A stretch of 64,000 nucleotides of DNA. Origin: Xenorhabdus taiwanensis (GTDB taxonomy: Bacteria; Pseudomonadota; Gammaproteobacteria; Enterobacterales; Enterobacteriaceae). The stretch's first letter is position 1. Each line of letters starts with the position of its first letter. The stretch spans positions 434,001-498,000 of the forward strand of contig NZ_AP028978.1 in the NCBI RefSeq assembly GCF_036512875.1. The letters run 5' to 3'. The notes under the pieces were generated by a model that made no database searches, had not been told where the DNA came from, and saw nothing but the letters and a program-made list of their open reading frames with translations. The position numbers and the translations under genes were made by a program. Shown here one piece after another: positions 26,336-35,242 of the stretch.

Positions 26336-26353
26336 TCTTTTTTCAATTTTAAT

Positions 26354-26917
26354 TTATATGGATAACCCTTTGGCATCTTCGAGCTTATTCTGAGCGAAGA
26401 GCACCAAATCACAAAGTTCCCTGACTGCACCGCGACCGCCGGCAATCTGAGTCACATAATCTGCTTTTGGCAACAGTAAAGGATGGGCATCAGCAACTGC
26501 AACAGATAATCCAACTTGTGCCATGACAGGCCAGTCAATAAGGTCATCACCAATATAGGCGACTTGCTCTGGCTGCAACGCTAGTTTATCCAACAGTTCC
26601 TTATACGCCAAAACCTTATCGTTTTGTCCTTGGTAAAGATGTGTAATACCTAGTGTTTTTGCCCGATTTTCCAGCAGTTTTGCTTTGCGGCCAGTGATGA
26701 TGGCAACCTCAATACCGGAGGTGATTAAACAACGGATGCCATAACCATCACGAACGTTAAAGGCTTTCAGTTCTTCGCCTTCATTGCCCATGTAGATAAG
26801 CCCATCAGACATTACGCCATCAACATCACAAATCAGCAAACGGATTGGGCGGGCTTTTTCGATAATGACTTTATTAACTGGGCCATAACAGGTGTCCAGG
26901 TACTCTTTTTGGCTCAT
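26354..26917 (-). CDS. kdsC: 3-deoxy-D-manno-octulosonate-8-phosphate phosphatase
   Basis: This 187-residue C0-type HAD phosphatase has the DxD nucleophile motif LLICDVDGVMSDG (Asp31/Asp33) and the GDDLIDWPVM motif IV. It removes phosphate from Kdo-8-P in the Kdo branch of LPS synthesis. It is preceded by kdsD and followed by lptC with short gaps, so synthesis and export of LPS are co-transcribed. Confidence 0.96.
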   Translation of the reverse strand: MSQKEYLDTCYGPVNKVIIEKARPIRLLICDVDGVMSDGLIYMGNEGEELKAFNVRDGYGIRCLITSGIEVAIITGRKAKLLENRAKTLGITHLYQGQNDKVLAYKELLDKLALQPEQVAYIGDDLIDWPVMAQVGLSVAVADAHPLLLPKADYVTQIAGGRGAVRELCDLVLFAQNKLEDAKGLSI

Positions 26918-26985
26918 TAAGAAATTCTCTTAAGATTTATATCATGCTTGTTTGTATCAGTTTACTTGCTTTACACCAGACCGGA

Positions 26986-27954
26986 CTACACAACACCAGC
27001 CTGCAAAAGATCATGCATGTGTAGCACACCAAGTAATTTGTCACCTTCTGTGACCAATAGTGAGGTAATATGGCGTGATTGCATCAGGTTTAGGGCATCA
27101 ACCGCCAGTGCATTGGGTTTGATACGGATGCCGCTGGCAGTCATGACATCAGAAATTTTTGCGTTGTTTAAATCGATACCCATATCGAAAACGCGGCGCA
27201 AATCGCCATCGGTAAAAATACCACTGATCTGCATGTCATCATCACAAATAACTGTCATACCCAATTTTTTGCGGGTAATTTCCACCAAAGCTTCACGTAA
27301 AGTTGCTGTACGGGGAACACGGGGAATGTCATTACCTGTGGTCATTAAGTCACTAGTCAGTAGCAGAAGTTTGCGTCCGAGTGCTCCACCAGGATGGGAA
27401 AGGGCGAAGTCTTCAGCAGTAAAGCCACGGGCCTGCAAGAGTGCAAGGGCTAATGCATCTCCCATGACGAGTGTGGCGGTGGTGCTGGTGGTGGGGGCCA
27501 ATCCCAATGGACAGGCTTCCTGTGGGACTTTGATGCACAAGTGGATGTCTGCGGCTTTGCCCATGTTACTGCTGCTATTATTTGTCATGCAGATAAGCGG
27601 GACTTTTTGTCGCTTGAGTACGGGAATTAACGCCAGAATTTCATTTGATTCACCGGAATTGGAAATCGCCAGCACGATGTCTTTTGCTGTTACCATACCC
27701 AGATCACCGTGGCTGGCTTCGCCAGGGTGAACAAAGAACGAAGGTGTGCCGGTGCTGGCAAATGTCGCAGCGATTTTTCGCCCAATATGACCGGATTTAC
27801 CCATCCCCATCACAATGACTTTTCCTTCACAACTAAACATTAATTCACAGGCTTGGCTGAAATCGTCATTAATGTATTGTTCCAGGCCGACCAGCCCTTC
27901 AAGTTCAATATGTAATACTTGCTTACCTGCTTGCTGAAAATCGATTTTAGGCAT
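26986..27954 (-). CDS. kdsD: D-arabinose-5-phosphate isomerase
   Basis: The protein is about 322 residues, with an N-terminal SIS isomerase domain (VIVMGMGKSGHIGRKIAATF, PGEASHGDLGM) and two C-terminal CBS domains (GIFTDGDLRRVFDMG, LLGVLHMHDLLQAGVV). It makes arabinose-5-phosphate from ribulose-5-phosphate for Kdo. The open frame extends eight codons further to an ATG at 27978. I prefer MPKIDFQQAGKQ because a GGGA lies at a workable distance, but the longer form is possible. Confidence 0.95.
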   Translation of the reverse strand: MPKIDFQQAGKQVLHIELEGLVGLEQYINDDFSQACELMFSCEGKVIVMGMGKSGHIGRKIAATFASTGTPSFFVHPGEASHGDLGMVTAKDIVLAISNSGESNEILALIPVLKRQKVPLICMTNNSSSNMGKAADIHLCIKVPQEACPLGLAPTTSTTATLVMGDALALALLQARGFTAEDFALSHPGGALGRKLLLLTSDLMTTGNDIPRVPRTATLREALVEITRKKLGMTVICDDDMQISGIFTDGDLRRVFDMGIDLNNAKISDVMTASGIRIKPNALAVDALNLMQSRHITSLLVTEGDKLLGVLHMHDLLQAGVV

Positions 27955-27989
27955 TTTTATTTCCCACTCTTTTCCCATTCAATCGGCAA

Positions 27990-28967
27990 TTACTGAGTAC
28001 CGTAATAATTAGAAACAAAAAGTACGACAAAATAAGCGATAAAACAGCTCAGTAGCAAGATGCCGTTCAATCGGTTCAATCGATGCTTTCTTCCCAGACA
28101 AAATACCGTAAATAGTATACTTGCTGCCAACATGACCCAAAAATCCCGGGAAAATGCTTGCGGTGAAAAGGCACTGGGGGAAAGTATGGCGGGAACACCC
28201 AAGACAAGAGTGGCATTGAATACGTTCGAGCCAACAATATTGCCCATTGCCATGTCATTCTCACCTTTGATGGCCGCCGCAATAGCGGTGGCAAGCTCAG
28301 GCAAACTGGTTCCCACGGCAAGTATTGTCAGGCCAATTACCAGTTCACTAACACCATAAATACGCGCAATAACAGTTGCATTATCAATCACCATGCGGGT
28401 AGCAATGGGAAGAATCATTAACCCCAGAACCACCCAAAGAAGCGCAATTCCTTTGTTGCCTTCGACTGGCAATTCGGCATTTCGTTCCTGGGTATAGCTA
28501 TCAACCCCATTATTTGGGGAGAAAGCGGTCATCTTTATCATCAGTGAAATAAAGATGAGGGCTGCAAGCACTAACAGGATACCATCCAGCCGGCTCAGGT
28601 ATCCATTGGACAGCAAATACCCTGCAAATGCGGTGATAGCCAACATTAGGGGCACTTCTTGTCGCAAAATTTCTGATTTTATCCTGATTGGCCGAATGAA
28701 AGCCGCCGCTCCCGTAATGAGCAGCAGGTTAGTAATATTGGAACCAATGGCATTGCCTATGGCCATGTCTGGCTGTCCGTCTAAAATTGCTGTGACAGAG
28801 ACCATCAGTTCTGGCAGCGAGGTTCCTATTCCCATAATAACTAGGCCGACAATAAAAGGGGGAATTTTCATGGCGCGGGCAAAAACGGCCGCACCATAAA
28901 CTAATCTATCGGAACCATACACCAGTAAAATCAACCCGGTAATGAGCAGTACAATTGTCAGAAACAT
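27990..28967 (-). CDS. yrbG: Calcium/sodium antiporter YrbG
   Basis: This 325-residue membrane protein has about ten segments and two inverted alpha-repeats, each with its ion-binding signature: GIGTSLPELMVSVTA and AVGTSLPELATAIAA. That is the mark of the Ca2+/cation antiporter superfamily. It is not essential in E. coli and its physiological ion is uncertain. It heads the minus-strand kds-lpt-rpoN cluster and is divergent from mlaF with 231 bp between. Confidence 0.93.
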   Translation of the reverse strand: MFLTIVLLITGLILLVYGSDRLVYGAAVFARAMKIPPFIVGLVIMGIGTSLPELMVSVTAILDGQPDMAIGNAIGSNITNLLLITGAAAFIRPIRIKSEILRQEVPLMLAITAFAGYLLSNGYLSRLDGILLVLAALIFISLMIKMTAFSPNNGVDSYTQERNAELPVEGNKGIALLWVVLGLMILPIATRMVIDNATVIARIYGVSELVIGLTILAVGTSLPELATAIAAAIKGENDMAMGNIVGSNVFNATLVLGVPAILSPSAFSPQAFSRDFWVMLAASILFTVFCLGRKHRLNRLNGILLLSCFIAYFVVLFVSNYYGTQ

Positions 28968-29198
28968 GGCGTGTCCCTTAAATAAGTTTTATTCCGAGCA
29001 TAATGCTAATAATGGTTGATTTTTAAACATGGAATGTTTATTCAGCTAGACTTATACATTCTGACGATCAAGCGATAAAAAGTAAAATTTGTCACAACTT
29101 TGCTAACGCAAAATTGGGCAATTTTTTGTAGTATGCATTATTAATTATTTAAATACAGTCATGAAGACAGTTCTATTAACGGTTAAGGGCTATCAATA

Positions 29199-30002
29199 AT
29201 GAGTCAACAAACAGCAAATCTTATTGAGATTTGTGGAATGCATTTCACCCGAGGCCAACGCCCGATTTTTGCTGATATTAATCTGACCGTTCCGAAAGGA
29301 AAAATTACCGCTATTATGGGACCTTCTGGGATAGGAAAAACCACGTTGCTGCGTCTGATCGGGGGACAAATTCGTCCTGAACGTGGTGAAATTTGGTTTG
29401 ATGGTGATAATATTCCGGCATTGTCCCGCCCACGCCTGTATGCTGCCCGCAAGAAAATGAGTATGTTATTTCAGTCAGGTGCCTTGTTCACTGATCTGAA
29501 TGTTTTTGACAATGTAGCTTTTCCCCTGCGTGAGCATACCCAACTGCCTGAAGAATTGATTCACACAACCGTGATGATGAAGCTGGAAGCGGTGGGATTG
29601 CGTGGTGCTGCGCATTTGATGCCATCGGAACTCTCTGGTGGTATGGCAAGGAGAGCGGCGTTAGCAAGGGCGATTGCACTCGATCCAGACTTAATCATGT
29701 TTGATGAACCTTTTGTCGGCCAAGACCCTATCACGATGAGTGTTTTGGTGAAGCTGATCGATGAGCTGAATCATGCGCTTGGTGTTACGTGTGTCGTTGT
29801 TTCCCATGATGTGCCTGAAGTACTGAGCATTGCCGATTATGCTTATATTGTGGCTGAGAAGAAAGTGATCGCAGAAGGTACTCCAGATCAACTGAGAATG
29901 AATCAAGATCAACGGGTACGGCAGTTTCTTGATGGTATTGCTGATGGACCTGTACCTTTCCGTTTCCCTGCCGGGGATTACAAAACTGAGTTATTAGGAT
30001 AA
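29199..30002 (+). CDS. mlaF: Phospholipid-transport ATPase MlaF
   Basis: This 267-residue ABC ATPase has Walker A GPSGIGKTT (Lys47), signature LSGGMARRAALARA and Walker B LIMFDEPFVGQD. It drives the MlaFEDB complex that handles mislocalised phospholipids and outer-membrane asymmetry. It is the first gene of mlaFEDCB. The C-terminal extension (RFPAGDYKTELLG) is the segment that in E. coli MlaF reaches the neighbouring subunit. Confidence 0.96.
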   Translation: MSQQTANLIEICGMHFTRGQRPIFADINLTVPKGKITAIMGPSGIGKTTLLRLIGGQIRPERGEIWFDGDNIPALSRPRLYAARKKMSMLFQSGALFTDLNVFDNVAFPLREHTQLPEELIHTTVMMKLEAVGLRGAAHLMPSELSGGMARRAALARAIALDPDLIMFDEPFVGQDPITMSVLVKLIDELNHALGVTCVVVSHDVPEVLSIADYAYIVAEKKVIAEGTPDQLRMNQDQRVRQFLDGIADGPVPFRFPAGDYKTELLG

Positions 30003-30006
30003 TGGA

Positions 30007-30795
30007 ATGTTGATGTTAACACGGGCATTAGCAGCAATGGGCCGACGTACGATTGAGGTTACGGCTTCATTCGGTCGTGCGGGCTTTATGCTGTTCAATG
30101 CAATCATTGGTAAGCCAGAGCCAGCCAAACAATGGACGCTATTGCGTCAGCAACTGTATAGCATAGGTGTTCAATCTCTTCTGATCATTGTGGTTTCAGG
30201 GCTGTTTATTGGCATGGTGTTGGCCTTGCAAGGCTATCTGGTTTTAACCACATTTAGTGCGGAAGGCAGTCTTGGTATGATGGTGGCGTTATCATTACTG
30301 CGTGAATTAGGGCCTGTGGTGACTGCACTACTGTTTGCAGGGCGAGCGGGTTCGGCTTTGACCGCAGAAATTGGTTTGATGAAAGCCACTGAACAGATTT
30401 CCAGTCTGGAAATGATGGCGGTTGATCCGCTGCGCCGCGTTATTGCCCCGCGTTTTTGGGCGGGTTTTATCAGTATGCCCTTGCTCTCCCTGATCTTTGT
30501 CGCTGTGGGGATTTTGGGCGGTGCAATAGTGGGTGTTGACTGGAAAGGCATTGATGGGGGCTTTTTCTGGTCATCGATGCAATCTGCGGTTGAATGGCAA
30601 AAAGATTTGCTCAATTGTTTTCTCAAGAGTGTCGTTTTTGCTATTACGGTAACCTGGATTGCACTGTTCAATGGTTATGACGCTATCCCAACATCGGAAG
30701 GGATCAGCAGGGCGACGACGCGCACGGTAGTTCATGCGTCGTTGGCGGTATTAGGTTTGGATTTTGTGCTGACAGCACTGATGTTTGGGAACTAA
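30007..30795 (+). CDS. mlaE: Phospholipid-transport permease MlaE
   Basis: This 262-residue integral membrane permease has five to six helices. Family text includes FGRAGFMLFNAIIG, LRELGPVVTALLFAGRAGSA and EIGLMKATEQISSLEMMAVD. The MlaE dimer sits beneath the MlaD hexamer in the inner membrane. It starts 4 bp after mlaF, and its end overlaps the longest mlaD frame, although the conserved mlaD start lies just beyond it. Confidence 0.95.
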   Translation: MLMLTRALAAMGRRTIEVTASFGRAGFMLFNAIIGKPEPAKQWTLLRQQLYSIGVQSLLIIVVSGLFIGMVLALQGYLVLTTFSAEGSLGMMVALSLLRELGPVVTALLFAGRAGSALTAEIGLMKATEQISSLEMMAVDPLRRVIAPRFWAGFISMPLLSLIFVAVGILGGAIVGVDWKGIDGGFFWSSMQSAVEWQKDLLNCFLKSVVFAITVTWIALFNGYDAIPTSEGISRATTRTVVHASLAVLGLDFVLTALMFGN

Positions 30796-30799
30796 ATCG

Positions 30800-31312
30800 A
30801 TGCAAAGCAAGAAAAATGAAATTTGGGTGGGGGCTTTTGTCTTGATTGCGTTGGCGGCAATCATTTTTTTATGCCTCAAAGTTGCAGATATCCGATCTTT
30901 CGGCAACCAGCCAACTTATCGTGTATATGCCGCATTTGACAATATTGGTGGCTTGAAAATACGTTCACCGGTGAAAGTTGGCGGAGTCGTGATTGGCCGT
31001 GTGGAGAAGATCTGGTTGGATCACAAAACTTATACGCCACAAGTTGAATTGGATATTTTCACGCAATACGACAATATTCCAAATACCAGTTCGCTTTCTA
31101 TCCGAACTTCAGGGTTACTGGGAGAGCAATATATTGCTCTCAATATCGGGTTTGATGACCCTGATTTAGGCACTGCCATGTTGAAAGATGGCGATCGTAT
31201 TGAAGATACCAAGCCTGCGATGGTACTTGAAGATTTGATTGGTCAGTTCTTGTATAAGAGTAGTGGCGGAAGTCAGGGAAAATCCGCGTTGGCACCTGAA
31301 CAAGCACACTAA
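30800..31312 (+). CDS. mlaD: Phospholipid-binding MCE protein MlaD
   Basis: The protein is 170 residues, with an N-terminal transmembrane helix (about 8-27) and one MCE domain (VYAAFDNIGGLKIRSPVKVG, SIRTSGLLGEQYIALNIGF). It forms a hexameric ring with a hydrophobic pore over MlaE. I chose MQSKKNEIWVG, which corresponds to the E. coli start, over a Met five codons upstream. GGGAA lies about 9 nt before this ATG. The C-terminal tail is shorter than in E. coli. Confidence 0.95.
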   Translation: MQSKKNEIWVGAFVLIALAAIIFLCLKVADIRSFGNQPTYRVYAAFDNIGGLKIRSPVKVGGVVIGRVEKIWLDHKTYTPQVELDIFTQYDNIPNTSSLSIRTSGLLGEQYIALNIGFDDPDLGTAMLKDGDRIEDTKPAMVLEDLIGQFLYKSSGGSQGKSALAPEQAH

Positions 31313-31346
31313 GTTAGCAATCCACTGCTTAGGAGAAATAACACTT

Positions 31347-31976
31347 ATGTTTAAGCGATTACTTATGATTGCGTTGCTGGTGGTTGCGCCATTGGCCAGC
31401 GCTACAGATCAAACCAACCCCTATGCATTGATGAAAGATGCAGCGGCAAAAACGTTTAGCCGTTTGAAGAACGAACAATCGCAGATTCAGGCCAATCCAG
31501 AAGTCTTGCGTCAGGTTGTGCGTCAAGAATTACTGCCTTATGTGCAGATAAAATATGCAGGCGCACTGGTTCTGGGGCCTTACTATAAACAAGCGACACC
31601 AGAGCAGCGTGATGTTTATTTCAAGGCGTTTGAATCTTATCTGGAGCAGGCATATGGGCAGGCCCTGGCGATGTATCATGGACAAGCTTATCAGATTGCA
31701 CCAGAACAGCCGTTGGGTGATAAGACGATAATAGCCATTCGTGTCACGATTACCGATTCTAATGGGCAGCCGCCAGTTCGTTTAGATTTCCAGTGGCGTA
31801 AAAACAGTAAGACAGGTTATTGGCAGGCCTACGACATGATCGCAGAAGGTGTCAGCATGATCACGACCAAGCAGAACGAATGGGCGGATATCCTGCGTCA
31901 GAAAGGTATTGATGGCCTGACTGAACAATTGGCTATCAGTGCGAAAACCCCGATCACTTTAGAAAAGAAAAAGTGA
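31347..31976 (+). CDS. mlaC: Periplasmic phospholipid shuttle MlaC
   Basis: This 209-residue protein has a clear signal peptide (MFKRLLMIALLVVAPLASA). MlaC carries phospholipid between the outer-membrane MlaA-porin complex and the MlaFEDB transporter. AGGAGAA precedes the ATG at 31347. The long upstream in-frame extension lies inside mlaD and lacks an export signal, so I exclude it. Conserved parts include YALMKDAAAKTFSRLKNEQ and QWRKNSKTGYWQAYDM. Confidence 0.95.
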   Translation: MFKRLLMIALLVVAPLASATDQTNPYALMKDAAAKTFSRLKNEQSQIQANPEVLRQVVRQELLPYVQIKYAGALVLGPYYKQATPEQRDVYFKAFESYLEQAYGQALAMYHGQAYQIAPEQPLGDKTIIAIRVTITDSNGQPPVRLDFQWRKNSKTGYWQAYDMIAEGVSMITTKQNEWADILRQKGIDGLTEQLAISAKTPITLEKKK

Positions 31977-31977
31977 T

Positions 31978-32325
31978 ATGGAAAAAGCGACTTTTTATAA
32001 CGATATGATGATTAACGAAAACGTTAATCAGGGAACTGTGAGCTGGGAAAAAGCTGGTAATACGTTATTTCTGCAAGGCACATTGGATCGTGATAGTTTG
32101 CTGCCTCTCTGGCAACAAAAAGAGTACGTTCTGGAGGACATTGACAACATTGATGTCTCTCAACTAAGCCGTGTGGATTCTACGGGGTTGGCCCTGTTTG
32201 TCCAATTAAAGGGAGAATGCCAGAAACGTGGCAAGAGCCTGACCTTTTCAGGTGCAGGGGAACGCTTGAGCACGTTGGTAGCGTTATATGGCCTGCAAGC
32301 TCTTTTGGACGATCATCAAGCCTAA
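31978..32325 (+). CDS. mlaB: STAS-domain protein MlaB
   Basis: This 115-residue STAS domain binds MlaF and is needed for assembly of the MlaFEDB transporter. The regulatory Ser/Thr lies in SRVDSTGLALF, as in E. coli MlaB. The frame begins 1 bp after the mlaC stop. It has roughly 18 more N-terminal residues than the E. coli protein, so translation could begin at an internal Met instead. A terminator follows, so this ends the mla operon. Confidence 0.9.
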   Translation: MEKATFYNDMMINENVNQGTVSWEKAGNTLFLQGTLDRDSLLPLWQQKEYVLEDIDNIDVSQLSRVDSTGLALFVQLKGECQKRGKSLTFSGAGERLSTLVALYGLQALLDDHQA

Positions 32326-32352
32326 GGTGTAATTCCTTTTTTTGATAATCAG

Positions 32353-32388
32353 CGCCCTTGTAAGCTATTAACTTACAGGGGCGTTTTT
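32353..32388 (+). terminator. Rho-independent terminator of the mla operon
   Basis: CGCCCTTGTAAG pairs with CTTACAGGGGCG (one G-U) around a 7-nt loop and is followed by TTTTT, 27 bp after mlaB and before ibaG. Confidence 0.88.
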
Positions 32389-32469
32389 CTTGGTTTAAGA
32401 GTTGCCTGTATTCCATGTAGGATAGGCATCTACTATTATTATTTTCTAACGATGAGTGTGAGCAGATTT

Positions 32470-32724
32470 ATGGATACGAATGAAATCAAAAAAGTGCTGA
32501 TGGAAAAATTGGCACTTGATGAAGTTATTGTCAGCGGTGATGGCAGCCACTTTCAGGTTATTGCCGTTGGCGCATTTTTTGATGGCCTGAGCCGGGTTAA
32601 ACAACAGCAGGCTGTTTATGCTCCTTTGATGGAGTACATCGCTGATAACCGCATTCACGCGTTGTCAATCAAAGCCTATACACCTGCACAATGGCAGCGT
32701 GACCGTAAGCTTCAGGGACTTTGA
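32470..32724 (+). CDS. ibaG: BolA-family protein IbaG
   Basis: This 84-residue BolA-like protein (class II KH fold) is thought to work with glutaredoxin Grx4 in Fe-S handling and acid response. Typical text is VSGDGSHFQVIAVG and MEYIADNRIHALSIKAYTP. I chose MDTNEIKKVL, which matches the usual 84-residue form. An ATG six codons upstream (32452) is also in frame and neither start has a strong Shine-Dalgarno. murA follows after 57 bp. Confidence 0.94.
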   Translation: MDTNEIKKVLMEKLALDEVIVSGDGSHFQVIAVGAFFDGLSRVKQQQAVYAPLMEYIADNRIHALSIKAYTPAQWQRDRKLQGL

Positions 32725-32781
32725 AGCTGTTTGCCTCGCCGCGAACAGCACACTTTGAATTAAATAAGAGAATCATGACAG

Positions 32782-34044
32782 ATGGATAAATTTCGTGTGA
32801 AAGGGCCAGCCTGCCTGTCGGGAGAGGTGACCATTTCCGGGGCAAAAAATGCCGCCTTACCAATTATGTTTGCAGCGTTACTGGCAGAAGAACCGGTTGA
32901 ATTACAGAACGTTCCTGAATTGAGAGATATTGATACCACGATCAAATTGCTTAATCGTTTAGGAACGAAAGTGGAGCGCAATGGTTCTGTTTTTATTGAT
33001 GCCAGTGAAGTCAATGAATATTGTGCTCCTTATGAACTGGTTAAGACAATGCGAGCATCCATCTGGGCATTGGGACCGTTGGTGGCGCGTTTCGGTCAGG
33101 GGCAGGTTTCTTTGCCAGGCGGCTGCGCTATTGGGGCGCGCCCTGTTGATCTCCATATTTCTGGTCTGGAGCAGCTTGGTGCGAAAATCATGCTGGATGA
33201 GGGATATGTCAGAGCCACAGTGGATGGCCGTTTGAAAGGTGCCAGCATTGTTATGGATAAAGTCAGTGTTGGAGCAACGGTTACGATCATGACTGCGGCA
33301 ACATTGGCAGAAGGGACAACCACCATTGAAAACGCTGCACGTGAGCCTGAAATTGAAGATACAGCTAATTTTCTCAATATGCTGGGAGCCAACATCAAAG
33401 GTGCAGGCACCGATCGCATTGTGATTGAGGGCGTTGAGCGTTTAGGTGGTGGTGTTCATCGTATACTGCCTGATCGTATCGAAACTGGCACCTTCCTGGT
33501 TGCTGCGGCAGTTTCACGCGGTAAAGTGGTTTGTCGTCATGCGAAACCTGATACTTTAGATGCTGTTTTAGCCAAGCTGCGTGAAGCAGGGGCGGATATC
33601 AAAGTGGGAGAGGACTGGGTTAGCCTTGATATGCATGGTCAGCGGCCGAAAGCAGTGACATTTCGTACGGCACCCCATCCGGGCTTTCCAACTGATATGC
33701 AGGCGCAATTTAGCCTATTGAATATGGTCGCGGATGGCGCAGGTATGATCACCGAAACCATTTTTGAAAATCGCTTCATGCATATCCCTGAGTTGATTCG
33801 TATGGGCGCACGGGCTGAAATTGAGAGCAATACCGTGCTGTGTCATGGTGTTGAAAAGCTATCTGGTGCTCAGGTCATGGCGACTGATTTGCGTGCTTCT
33901 GCAAGTTTGGTCTTGGCTGGCTGTATTGCCGAAGGAACGACAGTCGTAGACCGTATTTATCATATTGACCGTGGTTACGAGCATATTGAAGATAAGCTTC
34001 GTGGTCTTGGGGCAAATATTGAGCGCATTAAGACGACTGGCTAA
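32782..34044 (+). CDS. murA: UDP-N-acetylglucosamine 1-carboxyvinyltransferase
   Basis: This 420-residue two-domain inside-out barrel catalyses the first committed step of peptidoglycan synthesis, adding enolpyruvate to UDP-GlcNAc. The catalytic loop carries Cys115 (LPGGCAIGARPVD), so a fosfomycin-sensitive enzyme is expected. Lys22 in SGAKNAALPI and the C-terminal DRIYHIDRGYE are also in place. Only 47 bp separate its stop from the convergent degS stop; in E. coli these genes are not adjacent. Confidence 0.98.
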   Translation: MDKFRVKGPACLSGEVTISGAKNAALPIMFAALLAEEPVELQNVPELRDIDTTIKLLNRLGTKVERNGSVFIDASEVNEYCAPYELVKTMRASIWALGPLVARFGQGQVSLPGGCAIGARPVDLHISGLEQLGAKIMLDEGYVRATVDGRLKGASIVMDKVSVGATVTIMTAATLAEGTTTIENAAREPEIEDTANFLNMLGANIKGAGTDRIVIEGVERLGGGVHRILPDRIETGTFLVAAAVSRGKVVCRHAKPDTLDAVLAKLREAGADIKVGEDWVSLDMHGQRPKAVTFRTAPHPGFPTDMQAQFSLLNMVADGAGMITETIFENRFMHIPELIRMGARAEIESNTVLCHGVEKLSGAQVMATDLRASASLVLAGCIAEGTTVVDRIYHIDRGYEHIEDKLRGLGANIERIKTTG

Positions 34045-34063
34045 ACGGAACTAGATAATCTTT

Positions 34064-34083
34064 CCTCGCCCGATAGGGCGGGG
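34064..34083. terminator. Short hairpin between convergent murA and degS
   Basis: CCTCGCCC pairs with GGGCGGGG (one G-U) around GATA, centred between the two stops. There is no T-run on either strand, so its terminator role is uncertain. Confidence 0.4.
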
Positions 34084-34091
34084 ATCAGTCA

Positions 34092-35153
34092 CTAGCCATC
34101 AAATTCATCGATTGTGACGTTAAGTGTGAGGGAAGTTCCATCGCGTAGCACAGTGACAGGAATAACACTGCCAGGACGAATTTCCGCGACTTTATCCATC
34201 GTCTCCACAGGTGAGATGGCTGGCTGGTGATTAACGCTGGTAATGATATCTCCCACTTTGATCCCCGCTTTTTCAGCAGGACCATTGGGTGCGATTTGGA
34301 AAACGCGCAATCCTTGAATTTGATTGATATTACTGCCTGATGAGCGAATATAGGGTAACTCTCTGGCGGTGATGCCTATATATCCCCTGATAACGCGGCC
34401 ATCACGGATCAATTTCTGCATAATGGCGGTAGCCAGTTTTGTTGGAATAGCAAATCCCAGCCCTTCCGGTGTTGAACCAAACTCAGACTTATCGAACGTC
34501 AACGTATTGATACCAACTAATTCTCCTAGCGTATTGACCAAAGCGCCACCAGAGTTGCCTTGGTTAATTGACGCATCTGTTTGCAGGAAATTCTGGCGAC
34601 GCGTTGGACTAAGGCCGACGCGCCCGGTTGCACTGATAATGCCTTGTGTGATGGTTTGTCCCAAATTGTACGGATTGCCGATAGCCAATACGATATCCCC
34701 TACGTGAGCCACACGTTTAGGATTAATTGGGATCACAGGCAGGTTTGTGGCGTTGATTTTTAAAACTGCCAGATCCGTTGGGCCATCTGATCCGACTAAC
34801 AGTGCTTCATAAAAGCGCCCATCTTGCAAGGCGACAATAATGGAAGCTGCCTTATTGATAACATGCCGATTGGTGAGTATATAGCCTTGTTCACTCATAA
34901 TGACACCGGAACCCAAAGGAAGAAGTTCCCGGCTTTCATGGGAAAAACTGCCCATGCTGCTGCTGTAAATATTGACTACCGCAGGAGCAGCCCGACGGAC
35001 AGCTTTGGTGAAACTGGATACTGTATCGCTGCTGTTGTTGTTATCGCTCAGGAAATGCTTTAAGCCGCTGGGGCGCAGGGACGGGATAGCGACCAGCAAA
35101 ATAGCGGCAATCAATAAGCCTATGAGTATAGAGCGCAATAACTTGATCAGCAT
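34092..35153 (-). CDS. degS: Envelope-stress site-1 protease DegS
   Basis: This 353-residue periplasmic serine protease is anchored by an N-terminal helix (MLIKLLRSILIGLLIAAIL). The triad is His97 (TNRHVIN), Asp127 (TDLAVLKI) and Ser201 (GNSGGAL), followed by one PDZ domain. On sensing misfolded porin C-termini it cleaves RseA and releases sigma-E. I took MLIKLLRS as the start since it matches the E. coli protein; the frame extends 14 codons upstream. It is followed upstream on the strand by degQ. Confidence 0.95.
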   Translation of the reverse strand: MLIKLLRSILIGLLIAAILLVAIPSLRPSGLKHFLSDNNNSSDTVSSFTKAVRRAAPAVVNIYSSSMGSFSHESRELLPLGSGVIMSEQGYILTNRHVINKAASIIVALQDGRFYEALLVGSDGPTDLAVLKINATNLPVIPINPKRVAHVGDIVLAIGNPYNLGQTITQGIISATGRVGLSPTRRQNFLQTDASINQGNSGGALVNTLGELVGINTLTFDKSEFGSTPEGLGFAIPTKLATAIMQKLIRDGRVIRGYIGITARELPYIRSSGSNINQIQGLRVFQIAPNGPAEKAGIKVGDIITSVNHQPAISPVETMDKVAEIRPGSVIPVTVLRDGTSLTLNVTIDEFDG

Positions 35154-35242
35154 GACATTATTCAGAGTAGTAATTGATTGAAAGAAGAATAGCATAGAAG
35201 TGGACAGACACAGTATTATACTGCGTCTGTCGTGGTTATAGA

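Noticed and set aside
26948..27730. 260-codon plus-strand frame opposite kdsD
   Set aside because: It is antisense to an unmistakable kdsD with intact SIS and CBS motifs; the predicted peptide is low-complexity and Ser/Arg-rich, as reverse-strand shadows are.
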